DNA of 64,000 bases, taken from assembly GCA_963920525.1 (NCBI GenBank), contig OY986436.1, positions 87,413,970-87,477,969 of the forward strand, in the 5' to 3' direction. Positions 1-11,049 of this stretch are shown here, in pieces; the stretch's first letter is position 1, and each line of letters opens with the position of its first letter. This DNA comes from Dichetophora obliterata (lineage: Eukaryota; Arthropoda; Insecta; Diptera; Sciomyzidae). A program made the translations under genes and the position numbers. The notes beneath the pieces are model-generated. The model ran no database searches and had not been told where the DNA came from. It saw only the letters and a program-made list of their open reading frames with translations.

Positions 1-1
1 C

Positions 2-187
2 GTTGCTGGTTTCAGTCGCTTCAAGCAAACCCTCCTTTTCGTCACTTCGAAGACCCGCATGAGAAGAAAAACTGGAGAAGAAAGGCTCAATGGGTTAGCT
101 CTTCTAAATGTTCACAGGGATGTGGAAGTGACCATGGAAGAAATTTTAAATGCATTAGCCCCAAAAAAAATATATACTATTACTATA
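2..187 (+). pseudogene. 3' fragment of a hAT/zf-MYM-like transposase (partial)
   Basis: An open frame enters from the left edge and runs to a stop at 209-211 that lies inside the Helitron beginning at 188. About residues 28-43 read GEERLNGLALLNVHRD, followed by a short acidic stretch and ALAPKK. The ERLNGLALLxxHRD signature is typical of the C-terminal dimerisation region of hAT-type and zf-MYM-like transposase ORFs common in insect genomes. The last codons and the stop come from the inserted Helitron, so the coding sequence is broken at its 3' end. Whether the part left of the window is intact cannot be seen. A domesticated hAT-derived gene is possible but less likely, because the insertion removes the natural C-terminus. 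Confidence 0.6.
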
Positions 188-822
188 TCTATATATATAA
201 AAATGGTGTAAAAAATGTATAGTAAAACATCAATTGAGAATGGCTGGGCCGATTTGTCTAAAATTTTTTTTCAGTTGTTTATAATTGCCAGGAGAAGGTT
301 TTTACGAAGGAAAATTTTGGAAAAACCCTCCGGGAAAGTCCGATAGGTGGCGTTGGGGTGGACTTATATCGAAAATTTGAATTTATGGACCAATTTAACT
401 GAAATTCAGAATGTATGTTTGTTTAATCATAAGAAAATAATTTGTGTATAAATGGACCCGATAGGTGGCGCTGGGGTGGACTTATATCGAAAATTTGAAT
501 TTATGGACCAATTTAACTGAAATTCAGAATGTATGTTTGTTTAATCATAAGAAAATAATTTGTGTATAAATGGACCCGATAGGTGGCGCTGGGGTGGACT
601 TATATCGAAAATTTGAATTTATGGACCAATTTAACTGAAATTCAGAATGTATGTTTGTTTAATCATAAGAAAATAATTTGTGTATAAATGGACACGGTAG
701 GTGGCGCTGGGGTGGACTTATTTCGAAAATTCAATGGCGTGAAAAGTGATTTTGGTATTGCCACAATTTTGAAATGCAATCCTGGTACGAGGGGGGTAGC
801 GAAGCACACCGGGTTCAGCTAG
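188..822 (+). mobile_element. Non-autonomous Helitron with internal minisatellite
   Basis: The left end reads TCTATATATATAAAAATGG, a common insect Helitron 5' end starting with TC. The right end is CTAG at 819-822 after a GC-richer segment (ACACCGGGTTCAG). It is preceded by A (187) and followed by T (823), matching Helitron insertion between A and T without a target duplication. There is no Rep/helicase ORF. It carries the 118-bp tandem array at 341-735, a layout known from DINE-1/Helitron-associated elements. It interrupts the hAT-like ORF on its left. Confidence 0.8.
341..735 (+). repeat. 118-bp tandem repeat (about 3.3 units)
   Basis: Units start with CGATAGGTGGCG at 341, 459, 577 and 695, a constant spacing of 118 bp. 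Units 2 and 3 look identical; unit 1 differs at one base near its start (GTTGG for CTGG), and unit 4 starts CGGTAGG and is cut short. The array lies inside the Helitron at 188-822. Confidence 0.95.
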
Positions 823-1595
823 TATTATATAAAATAAAACGAATTGGAATAAGTCTAAACAAAAAAAAATTAAAATCCCCCCGAAATATTTTTCTGGGTA
901 CGCGCCTGATGAGAAAAATATAATGAAAGAGAGAATTTATTAATTAATTTATTCCGATTAATTTCAGAATAATATTAATTAAAAATACCATTGAAAACAT
1001 TTCTTCGTAAGATATTTTCGAAGTTGTTAGCATTTGTTGTTTTGCAATTTAATTTATTTGAAGGGTCTTACAAATAAACACAACATCATTTAAAAACAGG
1101 TGGAATTTTTTCATATCTAATAACTAATAACAGGTCAAAATTTTTTTCTTTCAGATTAAAATTTATAAAAATTCAGCACTCTTAGAGGGCACCATTTTTT
1201 GCCGAGAAAAGAAAAGGCCATTTGCTTATTACCAATCAACAAAAATGGCTGGTGCAATCAGTTTCATGATTCAGCAAAAACTTTTTCAACTATCTTATTT
1301 TTATATTATCCATTATCTTTTTAAACCACAGATTTTAAATCTTTTTTTAAATTGAATGTTAAATTTGTTGTTATTTTTATTAAAGACAAATGTCTTAAAA
1401 ATACTGTCAAAAATTAAAATTAATAATTCAAAGTAAAATAGAATACTAAAAATCTAGCTACATAATATTACATAGTAATACATTTTGTCAAGAAAGTACC
1501 GGGAATTGATAATTGAAAAAGCCGACTCAAAATTCTTGTCTTCTCAAATCAGTCAAAAATGTTTTGACAAAATTATTGCCAGAAGATCAGACGGT
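823..1595. other. AT-rich DNA without recognisable genes
   Basis: I see no ORF with protein character, no terminal repeats and no tandem array here. The stretch is composed of A/T runs and scattered stop codons on both strands. Confidence 0.6.
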
Positions 1596-1841
1596 CATTG
1601 GCGTCGGAAGCGGGGGGGCAAGGGGGGCAGTTGCCCCCGCACTTTTTTAGCTAGATGAACAATTTAAAAGGAAAAGTTATTCAAAATATCAGTTTTTTTT
1701 TACAACGATAATATTTTTGTATTATATATTTTCCTGTTCTTTCTCTCTTCTTCATGTTTCATGTGAAGAAATTTTGGTGAACTTTTTTTGCACCACCATT
1801 TGTACTGCCCCCCCAGATGAAATTCGCTTCCGACGCGCTTG
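1596..1841. mobile_element. hAT-type MITE with perfect 8-bp TSD (copy 1)
   Basis: The terminal inverted repeats are CATTGGCGTCGGAAGCG on the left and CAAGCGCGTCGGAAGCG (read inwards) on the right. The element is flanked by the same 8 bp, CAGACGGT, at 1588-1595 and 1842-1849. It is 246 bp long and non-coding, with unusual G-runs and C-runs just inside the ends (GGGGGGGCAAGGGGGGCAG on the left, a C7 run on the right). A second copy is at 62531-62793 with its own different 8-bp TSD. TSD length fits the hAT superfamily. Confidence 0.9.
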
Positions 1842-1849
1842 CAGACGGT

Positions 1850-3195
1850 AAATAAAAATATTACCTGAGCATTATGCAGCGCACAGTGCACTTTTTCAAC
1901 CAGATATGTTTAAAAAAATCTGTAACTTTTGAACGAAGTAGACATGATGAGCAATTAAAGATGTGTAACGACGCAGTCTTTTTTTATCTAACACCTAAAT
2001 AAGGAAGAAGTTGAGATAATTTAATGAAATTTGGTACTCATAATTACGTAAAATCATATTCAAGGATATGCTCCATTAAATATTTTTGGGATCCACCGAA
2101 GGACATGCCCACCTCCCATACAACCCCCAAAAGTGAAATCGCCGTATGTATTTGTTTTCGAAAATGAAATTTGGAATGTAGGAAAACAACATCGATAACT
2201 ATTATTGATTTTAATTTGAAAAACCAAATTAAAAAAATACTTGTTCAATTTATTCGGATTTTATTTTAAAAAAAAACGAGTGACACAACAAAATCTCTGA
2301 ACATGCTTTGGTCTAAAAATTCGAAGTTTTTTTGTAAATTGTGAACATTTCAGCTAATTCAATCAAATTTCAATTTTTGGAACACTGTACTCAGAGTATT
2401 GATCGTATCACAATATTTTGTATTTATTCTTTTTAATTTTCTCTTTTTTTTGCGCATTTTTTGATTATTTTTTTTACGAATTTGAACTTTATATGATTAG
2501 TAAAAAAACTCCAGTTATTTTACCCTTTCCGTTTTTCCGAAAAAATTATTTATTTGATGTAAATGGATCATGAAGTGCTTAACTAGGCACTTATTCGGTT
2601 TGTTGCAGTTCTGTTACACGGCCATACAAAAGGTTAATTCGCTGTGACTTTTTTTCCCTACGAATGAAATTTAAAGATTTTTTCACAAAAGTGTAATGAT
2701 TTTTATGAACTTGTATTTTATTAAATCAAAATTTTAAAGTTTTGGGGGTTATAAGGAAATAAGAGGAAAAATTAAAATATCTAGTTAAAGGTGGAAACTG
2801 AGCTAAAAAATTCTTAGAATGATTTTTTGTTCTTATTGAAATCTATACAACAACAAACTCTATCACGATCGTCTTAAAACTGGAAAAGTTATACAAAAAA
2901 TACCGTTTTGGGTTCACTTAAAACATTTTATTGTACTAAAATCCTCTCGACATAGCCTTCAAATGAGGGGCGGACTCGAGAAACTTTTTTTTTCATCAAG
3001 GATGAACCAACTTAATGCACATAAGCCTTCGAAAAACTTTGAAAATCATGAAAAGTGACAGTCTATTTGTAGTCCTTTTTTATTCTTAGGTATTTTTAAA
3101 ATATTTTTACTTTTTATTTTAGAATATATTTCGAGCTTAAGACTTTTTGTAAATTTTGGTTCTTTTCAATTTTAGTACTTTTAAATTTTGTATTT
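1850..3195. other. AT-rich DNA without recognisable genes
   Basis: Long A/T homopolymer tracts and no coding signal on either strand. The short open frames here have neither domain signatures nor splice context. Confidence 0.5.
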
Positions 3196-3375
3196 TTGAT
3201 AAAATTTTTTACTATTTTTAATATTTCATACTTTTTGGCTTGCTTAATTTATTGCCCTTCATTCTTTTGCAGATTTTGCTTATTTAATTATACTAGTATC
3301 GCCTGTGGCCGAAATTTGACCAACCTTTATATTTCACCGTTATATTTCACAAACAGGGCTTTTTATATAAAAACA

Positions 3376-4310
3376 CGTTGTACTGAGAAAAGCTATAGTT
3401 TTCAAGATATCGCCATAACTTTGATGTCAAAATAATGGGAATTTTTCAGAATTTACTATTTATAAAAAATTTCACCATCAAAATATATATTCACACATGT
3501 TACATACAAAAATGCTTATTGTAGGGTATTCGTAAGAGAGCGAAAAATGATTTTTGTACATTGTATTAATGTCGAAAATTTCCTCTTACACCAAGTTCTT
3601 CCATTTTTAATAGTTTATGTTTTACTTAAGAAATATTCTTTAAACGCTAATATTTCAGGCTAAAAATCAGGCAATTTTTGCAAATAAATGATATGTCATA
3701 TGAAAAAGTGTGAAAAAAGAAAATGTAATAAGAAAAAAAATTACAACAAAAAAACGTTTGTCTTATTTTTTGAGCAAAACCTAAACATTTTAGAGGTTTG
3801 TTTAAAACAATATAAAACATTGAATTGATGAAATAATGGTTAATCATTTAATTGATCTTTCAGACAAGAAAACTTGTTGAAAATCGATTAAAAAATGGCT
3901 GAGATATTTGCTTGTAAAGTCAAAACTTGAAATTTCAATAGTTTTTTTCTCATTCTGAGGCGATGGCCTTGCTTCAAGGAAATACGTTGTACTGAGAAGA
4001 TATAAATTTTTCGAGATATCTAAATAATTTTAATGTCATTTTAAGGGGATTTTTTTAACATACTATCCGTTGAAAATATTACCAAGAAAGCTTTCCTACA
4101 CCGTTATATTCCTCACCCGACGACTTTTCATACAAAAATACGTTGTACTGAGAACATATTTAGTTTTCGAGATATCGCTATAATTTTTATGTCAAAATAA
4201 CGATAATTTTTTAGACTTTACTATTTGTAAGAAATTTCACCATCACAATATACATTCACTCTTGATGTACTTAAAAAAAAATGCTTATTGTAGGGTATCC
4301 GTAAGAGATG
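3376..4310. repeat. Diverged direct repeat pair of about 165 bp
   Basis: The segment starting CGTTGTACTGAGAA at about 3376 and running to GCTTATTGTAGGGTATTCG at about 3535 recurs at about 4140-4305 with scattered substitutions. A third, shorter relative starts at about 3984. All carry an ACTGAGAA...GAGATATC...ATGTCA motif order. No coding potential. Confidence 0.75.
3640..4200 (+). repeat. Unassigned dispersed repeat family, copy 1
   Basis: This segment shares an ordered set of motifs with five other places in the window: 7381-7860 and 8153-8640 (same strand), 14700-15130 (opposite strand), 25940-26480 and 32352-32890 (same strand). Motifs in order include TTTGCAAATAAATGATATG, AAAACAATATAAAACATTGA, GATCTTTCAGACAAG, a TTTTTTCTCATTCT box and GATATC...GATGTCA. 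No ORF survives and I cannot assign it to a known superfamily. Confidence 0.6.
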
Positions 4311-4619
4311 GCCCAAAATGTTGGAAGTATTTTTTGCACACCTTAACAATGTCTTAAAGTCCCTATTACATTATATTCTTATATCTGTTACAGTTTAGCT
4401 AATAAATGCTCTTTTTATGCTCATATTTCAGGTCGAAGGTCACCAATCTGAAATGTAATCTACTCTGCAGCCAGATCTTTCATTTGATACCTCATTCACC
4501 ATTCTACCTCTTCCTAGCCCTGAGATTCCTTTCTAAAAATAATACAAAATTTCAACGTTCATATTTCGGGTCAGAGGTCATAAGTTTAAAATCTAAAATG
4601 ATTCTGCACATATAGGGCG

Positions 4620-5763
4620 CAGTACCTTTCGAATGATATACGTTTCATTGACTTATTCTTAAATTAATATCGAAAAAATGTACGACAACATTTGATATTT
4701 GCCTATTGATATATAAGATTTTTCCAATTATATTAATTTGTCAGTTTTGTCTTTGAACCTTTTTCTCTGACATTTAAAGTTATTGCTTCAGTAAAAGAGC
4801 AGATTTTTTATAATTGCGTTATAATCTCTTAACACTCTTCCAAAATCATGTAACGTGGCAGTCCACTTTAAACGCTTATTATTCCTAAACCTAAAAGGAA
4901 TTAGCTAGCTCTATGAAATGCAGAAAAAATCAATTATTGCATATTTTTACCGAAATATGAGCAAAAGTATACGTACAATTGTTACGTGCCAGTCTAAATT
5001 TCTGGCCATATAGATAAATAAATAAATAGTTGTAAATTTATTTCATACTCATAATTATAAAAATTAATATAATAATAATAATAATAATAATAGACTAGAA
5101 AACAGCAATTAAATTGAGTTACATACAATGTGTCTTCGAAAAAAATAACTTAACAATGCTAATGAGATTCAGTTGCAATTTACATTTCAAAGTGCTTTTC
5201 AAGTGATATGGCAGAAAGTTAATTTTTAGCGGCTTCACTTTGTAAATTTTACAAAGCACAACACTCAAAATAATTGAAGCACCTTGCCCAAGCTCCACAT
5301 TAATCAATAGTGTTTCGTATTTTTTTTTATATTTGTAGGCAAATTACTTAGTACTGTAGCTAAATTTTTTCCGACTACGAACAGGTTGTCTTTAGATTTG
5401 TTTTTAAGGGGTACGAACAGGGTAAGACTTCAAAAAAAAATTTGTGTATTTTTCATAAATTATTACTTTACTCGCCAAAGAATATGTCTCTCAAGTTTCA
5501 AGTGAAAATTTGAACGTCAAGTAATCGAAAAGAGCGCCAAATGCTGTCATGCTATTCGAGCGCTCTAAGCGCTTCACACTGGTTTTAATCCCCTACAATT
5601 TTTGGTACATGAGTTGAAATTATCTCTATTAGAAGATATTATAAAAAAAATTTAAATCTGCCCCCAACCACGCCTTCTCCCAAATTACACAAAATTTTAA
5701 AACGCTATATTTTGTTCGCATTGAAGTTTTATAAAAACAAGTCTCTTAAAAATATAAAATATA
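4620..5763. other. AT-rich DNA; short (TAA)n run
   Basis: No gene seen. A short TAA microsatellite lies at about 5068-5095. The remainder is low-complexity AT-rich sequence. Confidence 0.5.
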
Positions 5764-6588
5764 CTAGCTGAAACCCGGCGTTTTGCTGCCACGCCCCCGT
5801 TTCCAAACGCCCATCAAATAAAATATTGCTTGTGTAAATTGTGGTCGAATACTGAATTCCGCGACTGTGTGCGACCTTTAACTCAAAAGCTATTTAATTT
5901 CTCAAATTTGGGTTGTATGGGAGGTACCACGCCCCCTTGTCCAACACCTGTAAATCAGTGAAACAGCACGTATAAATTTTGTTCGAATACCGAATTTGGA
6001 AGCTGTGCGACACCTTATTCCAAAGCTAATCGATAATGCACATTGGTTCTGTATTGGAGGTGTCACGCTTCATTTTCCAATGCAAAAACCCTCTTTTGAA
6101 TGTGTTAAATAACTTCCTAAAGTTTCATGAAAATCGGTAAAGACGTAAAAGCTAAATTAGCATATTTTAGTTTTCTACGGTTAAACCTGTCTGACTATAG
6201 CATTTTTACTAATTTGTGGGTGACAAAAGTGGGCGCAGATATAGTGCGACCACACCCATTTTTTGGAAAGTTGTCGAGAATAAAAATTACCAAATTTTAG
6301 CATTTAGATATATTTCGCCCACGCCCATTTTTTGTACAGTTTCCGACAGTAATCATCTGAACAAAATGACTACATTTTAGTTTTTTACGATAAAACCGTC
6401 TGATATATACCCTTTTTTATTGGTTTGTGGGCCTTATTGTCCAATCGAAACCAAACATCACAGGAACACTCTCATAATGTGGCTTCAGTTTCCCTGAAAA
6501 TTTCATAGAGATCGGTTCAGCAGTTTTTGAGTCTATACGTGATATACAAACATACCCACATACACACATCCATTTTTATATATAAATC
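5764..6588 (-). mobile_element. Non-autonomous Helitron, minus orientation
   Basis: Read on the - strand, the 3' end is a GC-rich hairpin (GGCG...CGCC, then GGGTTTCAG) ending in CTAG at 5764-5767 followed by T. The 5' end on the - strand is the segment whose + strand reads CCATTTTTATATATAAATC near 6570-6588, closely matching the 5' end of the Helitron at 188. Internally a block at about 5826-5900 (GTGTAAATTGTGGTCGAATAC) is repeated in diverged form at about 5968-6035. Many GTGGGCG/CGCCCAC motifs are present. No ORF. Confidence 0.75.
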
Positions 6589-7369
6589 AAAAATCATTAA
6601 AATTTAGTCCAAGTATCATTAAATCCTCCCCCCAACGTTCTCTGATTATTATTTTTTTGTTTGATTTTAAAAATTTTTGTGGTCATTGGAAGTGAAAATT
6701 CCTATTTTTCACGAAAAATTCCGCCATTTCGTTGGTAGAAAGCCCCTTAATTTAAATAAAAACAAATCTGAAGCTAACTGTTAGAGGAAAAAGTTTTATA
6801 TGTAGAAAGTGTGTACCAAGTTCGAAATAAATAAGTAATGTAGTTTTTAAATGGCTGTTAACACAGACTTTTAATAAAGTGGTTTTGAGAAAAACGCGTT
6901 TATAATTGTCGCTGTCGGAGCTATAGTTTATAGGATAGGGGACTAATTAGTAAGCAGTTTTGCTCTGATTGACTTTAAACATTCTTCAGATATTTATCTA
7001 CAAGAAAAAATGAAAATAAATCAATTTTTTAGAAGTGCAAACCTTTACGACCACCCGTCCCCCCCCCCTTAAGTTTCCAGCTGGACCTTTCCTTTGCTGA
7101 AATCCAGCGCGTTTAGTATAAAACTCCATAAAATGTTACCAGTGAAACTGTATGTGTAAATTGAGGTTAAATACTTTATTCCGTGGCTGTGAGACGTACA
7201 ACGTCAAAACTATTTGATAAATCAAAAAGTACAAAAATTTATTTGACAAAAAGGTGGAATACTGACTCATTTGTTTCTTTTTAATATTTATGTCAAATAG
7301 TCCTCCGAAATACAAAATCCTAAAAAATACAAAATCCTAAAATACAAAATCCTAATCAAAAAGTAGCTT
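6589..7369. other. AT-rich DNA with a Helitron-related fragment
   Basis: The segment at about 7080-7230 (CCAGTGAAACTGTATGTG, then TTGAGGTTAAATACTTTATT) is clearly related to the internal repeats of the Helitron at 5764-6588, so it is probably a piece of another copy. The rest shows nothing recognisable. Confidence 0.5.
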
Positions 7370-7860
7370 AGTCATAAAATCCATAACTTTTTATTGGAAA
7401 GAGATATTGGGGTAATTTTTTCACATAAATTATTTTTAAGACTTGACTTTTTTTTAAAAAAACCTAAAAACATTTTGGAAAAAATTAATTTCGCCAAAAA
7501 AATCAAAGGGTTGTTTTGATGAAAAAAACAGTAATATAATTTTTGCGCTTACTGGAAGAATTTTTGCAAATAAATGCTATGTCATATGAAATTTTAACTT
7601 GATTTTATTTTTACAACAAAAACTATTTTTAAGTCTTTTTTGAGTTAAAGTCAATATTTGGGACCGTTTTTGAAAAAATCATAAAAATATATACACTGAC
7701 CTAACGGTGCAGTTCAAACTATTTTTAAGAAAAACTTTAATTGAACTTTTGAACAAAAAAAAATTTGTATGCAATATATTTATGAACAGAGAAGATATTT
7801 GCATAGAAAAACCAAACTTTGATTTTCATGTCGTTTTTTTCTCATTCTTAGGTTACGATG
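7370..7860 (+). repeat. About 490-bp direct repeat, first copy
   Basis: This block matches 8143-8638 along its whole length, from TTGGAAAGAGATATT to TTTTCATGTCGTTTTTTTCTCATTCT, with substitutions and small indels. Both are members of the dispersed family described at 3640. The two copies are in direct orientation, about 770 bp apart. Confidence 0.8.
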
Positions 7861-7989
7861 AAAATATTTTATGAAAAAGTCGTTGTACAAAAAATTTAAA
7901 AATTTTTTGATTCAAAATAGCAAAAAAATTTTAAAATTAAATGCACAAAAAACTCCGATAGCAAAAAGTATTATAATAACAAAATTACC

Positions 7990-8142
7990 GTTAGCTGAAA
8001 AATTTAGGAGGGGGCGTGGCAAAAACTAAATATGTAACAATATAATCTAGAATGCACTTAATATGGAAAGTCGTAATCTGTTGAGCCGTTTAGATTTGCA
8101 TGAAGGCCAAACAAACAAACAAACAACAGCATGAAAAAATTT
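7990..8142. other. Helitron-like sequence between the direct repeats
   Basis: Contains GTTAGCTGAAAAATTTAGG followed by GGGGGCGTGGC, resembling the end of the Helitron at 5764, and later CAAACAAACAAACAAACAAC. Too short and degraded to delimit. Confidence 0.35.
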
Positions 8143-8638
8143 ATTTTTTAGCCATACCTTTTGATTGGAAAGAGATATTAGGGTAATTTTTTAACATAAA
8201 TTATTTTTGAGAATTGACGTTTTTTTAAAAAAAAAACATTTGGAAAAAATTAATTTCGCCAAAATAATCAAAACCTTGTTGGCTTAATTAGAAAAACAGT
8301 AAAATAATTTTTGCGCTTAACTGGAAGAATTTTTGCAAATAAATGCTATGTCCTATTAAAGGTAGTTAGATGCACAATTCTTACTTGATTTTATTTTTAC
8401 AACAAAAACAATTTTTGAGTAATTTTTTGAGTAAAAAGTCAGTATTTTGGACCTTTTTTGAAAAAATCACAAAAAATATATACACTGACCAAACGGTACA
8501 GTTCGAACTATTTTTAAGAAAAACTTTTATTGAACTTTTGAAGAAAAAAAATTTGTATGCAATATATTTATGAACAGAGAAGATATTTGCATCGAAAGAC
8601 CAAACTTTGATTTTCATGTCGTTTTTTTCTCATTCTCA
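8143..8638 (+). repeat. About 490-bp direct repeat, second copy
   Basis: Diverged second copy of 7370-7860. Differences are single bases and short A/T length changes. Small open frames on both strands are by-products of low stop density and are not conserved in the first copy. Confidence 0.8.
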
Positions 8639-8721
8639 AACCACCTAAATACCTAATGCCTAAACCATCTCGTCTTCGAAACAAATCAACTGCCAAATTT
8701 TTAGATTAATTAAGTTTATAC

Positions 8722-9813
8722 CTGGTGCATTTTGCTTCACTCCACGCTTATCCCATAAAAAAGGGAAGTAAACGGTAAAAGGGGGCGTGGAAACCCATTT
8801 TGAGTGCAGTTGCCAACAGTAATTATACAAACTTAATTACCAAATTTTAGTCTAATACAACAAAAACCGTCTTAAATATAGAATTTTTGCATATAGTGGG
8901 CGTGAAAAGTAGGCGTGACAAATCTTACATAGCCTAGCACGATTTAGTGAAAATCAAAAATGGTTTTGTTCCATTATTGTCTAAATCGCTTCAAAAAGTC
9001 TTTTATATAATAGTAAAGATGCACAACTCGGGAATTGTAATCGTTTCTGAAATGTGGGCGAAGTTATAGTTCGACCACGCTCATGAAACTCGTCTGAAAT
9101 ATAGCATTTCAATTTATTTGTGGGCGGTCATAAGGGGTGTGGCAACTTTCGTTTTTTATTATTTGAGATATAAACGTTGATAACAGATGTTGTAAATTTG
9201 GTGGCCTATGGTGTAAAGGTTTCTAAGATCTAAAAGACTCTGCACAAACGATTTTGTGTGTAAAAAAGGGGTGGTAAAAAAAGGCGTGGCAACATTTATG
9301 TAAATAGTGACCACCACTTGGTCTCATAGCACAACTCAATAATTATAATGATTTCTGAAAAGTGGGCGTAGATATAGTTCGACCACTCCCATTTTTTGTA
9401 GAGTTAACGAGAGTATCCATCGTTAACATAAATAACATAATTTTAGTCCAATACAACCGAATTCTTCTGAAATATAGCGCTTTTATTAATTTGTGGGTGG
9501 TAAGAGGGGTTGTAGCAAATTTTTATGTATATATTATTTGAGACATGGGCCTTGGCAACAAATGTTGTAAATTTGAAGCCCTTAGGTGTTACCGTTCCTG
9601 AGATCTTAACGCACACCAACTCCCACGAACGATTTGTATGGGAGTATATGGGAAAATAAAATGCCATGTCTCCGGAACCACTACACCGATTTCGTGCAAA
9701 CTAGACATAAGCCATCTACGGACCATACCCAACGTACCCTGAAATTTTAAATCGGTCGACCCGTTTTTTCAGTTAGTGGCGACATTAAAATGTACACTTC
9801 TTTTTATATATAA
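8722..9813 (-). mobile_element. Degenerate Helitron-like element, minus orientation
   Basis: The left side (CTGGTGCATTTTGCTTCAC, then CCACGC) resembles the 3'-end segment of the Helitron at 5764. The right side (TACACTTCTTTTTATATATA) resembles its 5' end. The body carries repeated GTGGGCG...GGGGTGTGGC modules at about 8900, 9055, 9115, 9360 and 9495. No intact CTAG terminus, so boundaries are approximate. Confidence 0.45.
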
Positions 9814-10679
9814 GATAAGTAGATTTAAAAAAAGAAAATTTCCTCGCCCACCTCCCATATCTTTTATACAGTATTTGCATAGTGTTAACTTTTTCAATGG
9901 CCAGGCTAAGCTAAAAAAAAAATAATTTTTTTTTTGATGAAATATTCCTATCATTTAGGTCCTGAAAAGATGAAAAAAACAAACCTTTGATTTTTATCTG
10001 CGCTACTTACATTTTGCAAGTTTGTATAAAGAAGAAATTGTTTTACTCCTGTTCGGCCCTTGAAAGTTTTTCAACCCTTTTGACTTTTGTTTTTTAAACC
10101 CTCTTAATATTCTTGTCGTTAAAACCATAAAAAGGTAAAAATAATAAATTTGATTTTTGTCCGGTTGATTTTTTCTTATCAAATAGGCTTTTCTGCAAAT
10201 ATCTCTCTAAATTTATTTTTATCATGTTTGTTCATCTTTTTTTCATAGAACCAAACAATTTGAATTACAAAAAATAAATAAAAAGAAAAATTTTTTTTAA
10301 AAATAAGCTTTTATTTAAAAGAAAACCTGTACCAACAAGAAAAAATTAATTTAACTGACATTTATCATGCATGTATATAGTAGGTATATTATAGATTCAG
10401 AAGAACCCCTCTCTTGGTTACTCATCATTATAATAAAAGCGTACTCCAATAAGTAAGTTTTAGGGACGTATATCTATTTATACTTTTTAAAGTATTTTTG
10501 TATACTCTTATATATTTTATTTATACTTTTATATAATAGGTACCGATCGCGGACATCGGTGCCTCAAATTTTTTTAATTTCTATTTTTTTATAATAATTT
10601 GGATAATTTCTAAGTAGTAAATAATTTATTTAGTCTTAAAAGTTTATTATCAACATCTTTTATTTTCAGAACCTAACGT
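9814..10679. other. AT-rich DNA without genes
   Basis: No coding or terminal-repeat signal. A small imperfect hairpin (GGTACCGA...TCGGTGCC) lies at about 10540-10563. Confidence 0.5.
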
Positions 10680-10684
10680 TTTTG

Positions 10685-11030
10685 TATTTGTGGGCTGTAA
10701 AAGGGGGTGTCGCCAAATTTTTTTCTCAAATTTACTGCCAAAATTTCAGCTGAATCAGCCTTTTTGTTTTGGTGATAGGGCACTTTTATTGATTTATGGG
10801 CGGTAAAAGGGGGTGTGGCCAAATTTGTTTCCCAAACCCCATCCTCACCTTGAAGGAAATTTACTGCCAAAATTTCAGCTTAATCAGCCTAGTTGTTTTG
10901 GTGATATAGCATTTTTATTGATTGTGGGCAGTAAAAGGGGGTGTGGAAAATTTTTTTATCATACCATTGCATTGTCACCGGACTTACATATGTAAGCTAA
11001 ATTTCAGTTTAATCGGATAGCAACAAGGGT
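10685..11030 (+). repeat. Imperfect tandem repeat, about 106-127 bp, three units
   Basis: Each unit carries TGGGC(G/A)GTAAAAGGGGGTGT followed by AAATTTACTGCCAAAATTTCAGC and an AATC(A/G)G...GGTGATA stretch. Unit starts (TGGG) are at 10691, 10797 and 10924. The motif matches the internal modules of the Helitron-like DNA at 8722-9813, so this is probably the repeat core of another such element. Confidence 0.8.
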
Positions 11031-11049
11031 TCGAAAAATGATTTGCAAA

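Noticed and set aside
341..735. CRISPR array
   Set aside because: Repeats are contiguous 118-bp units without spacers, in a eukaryotic Helitron.
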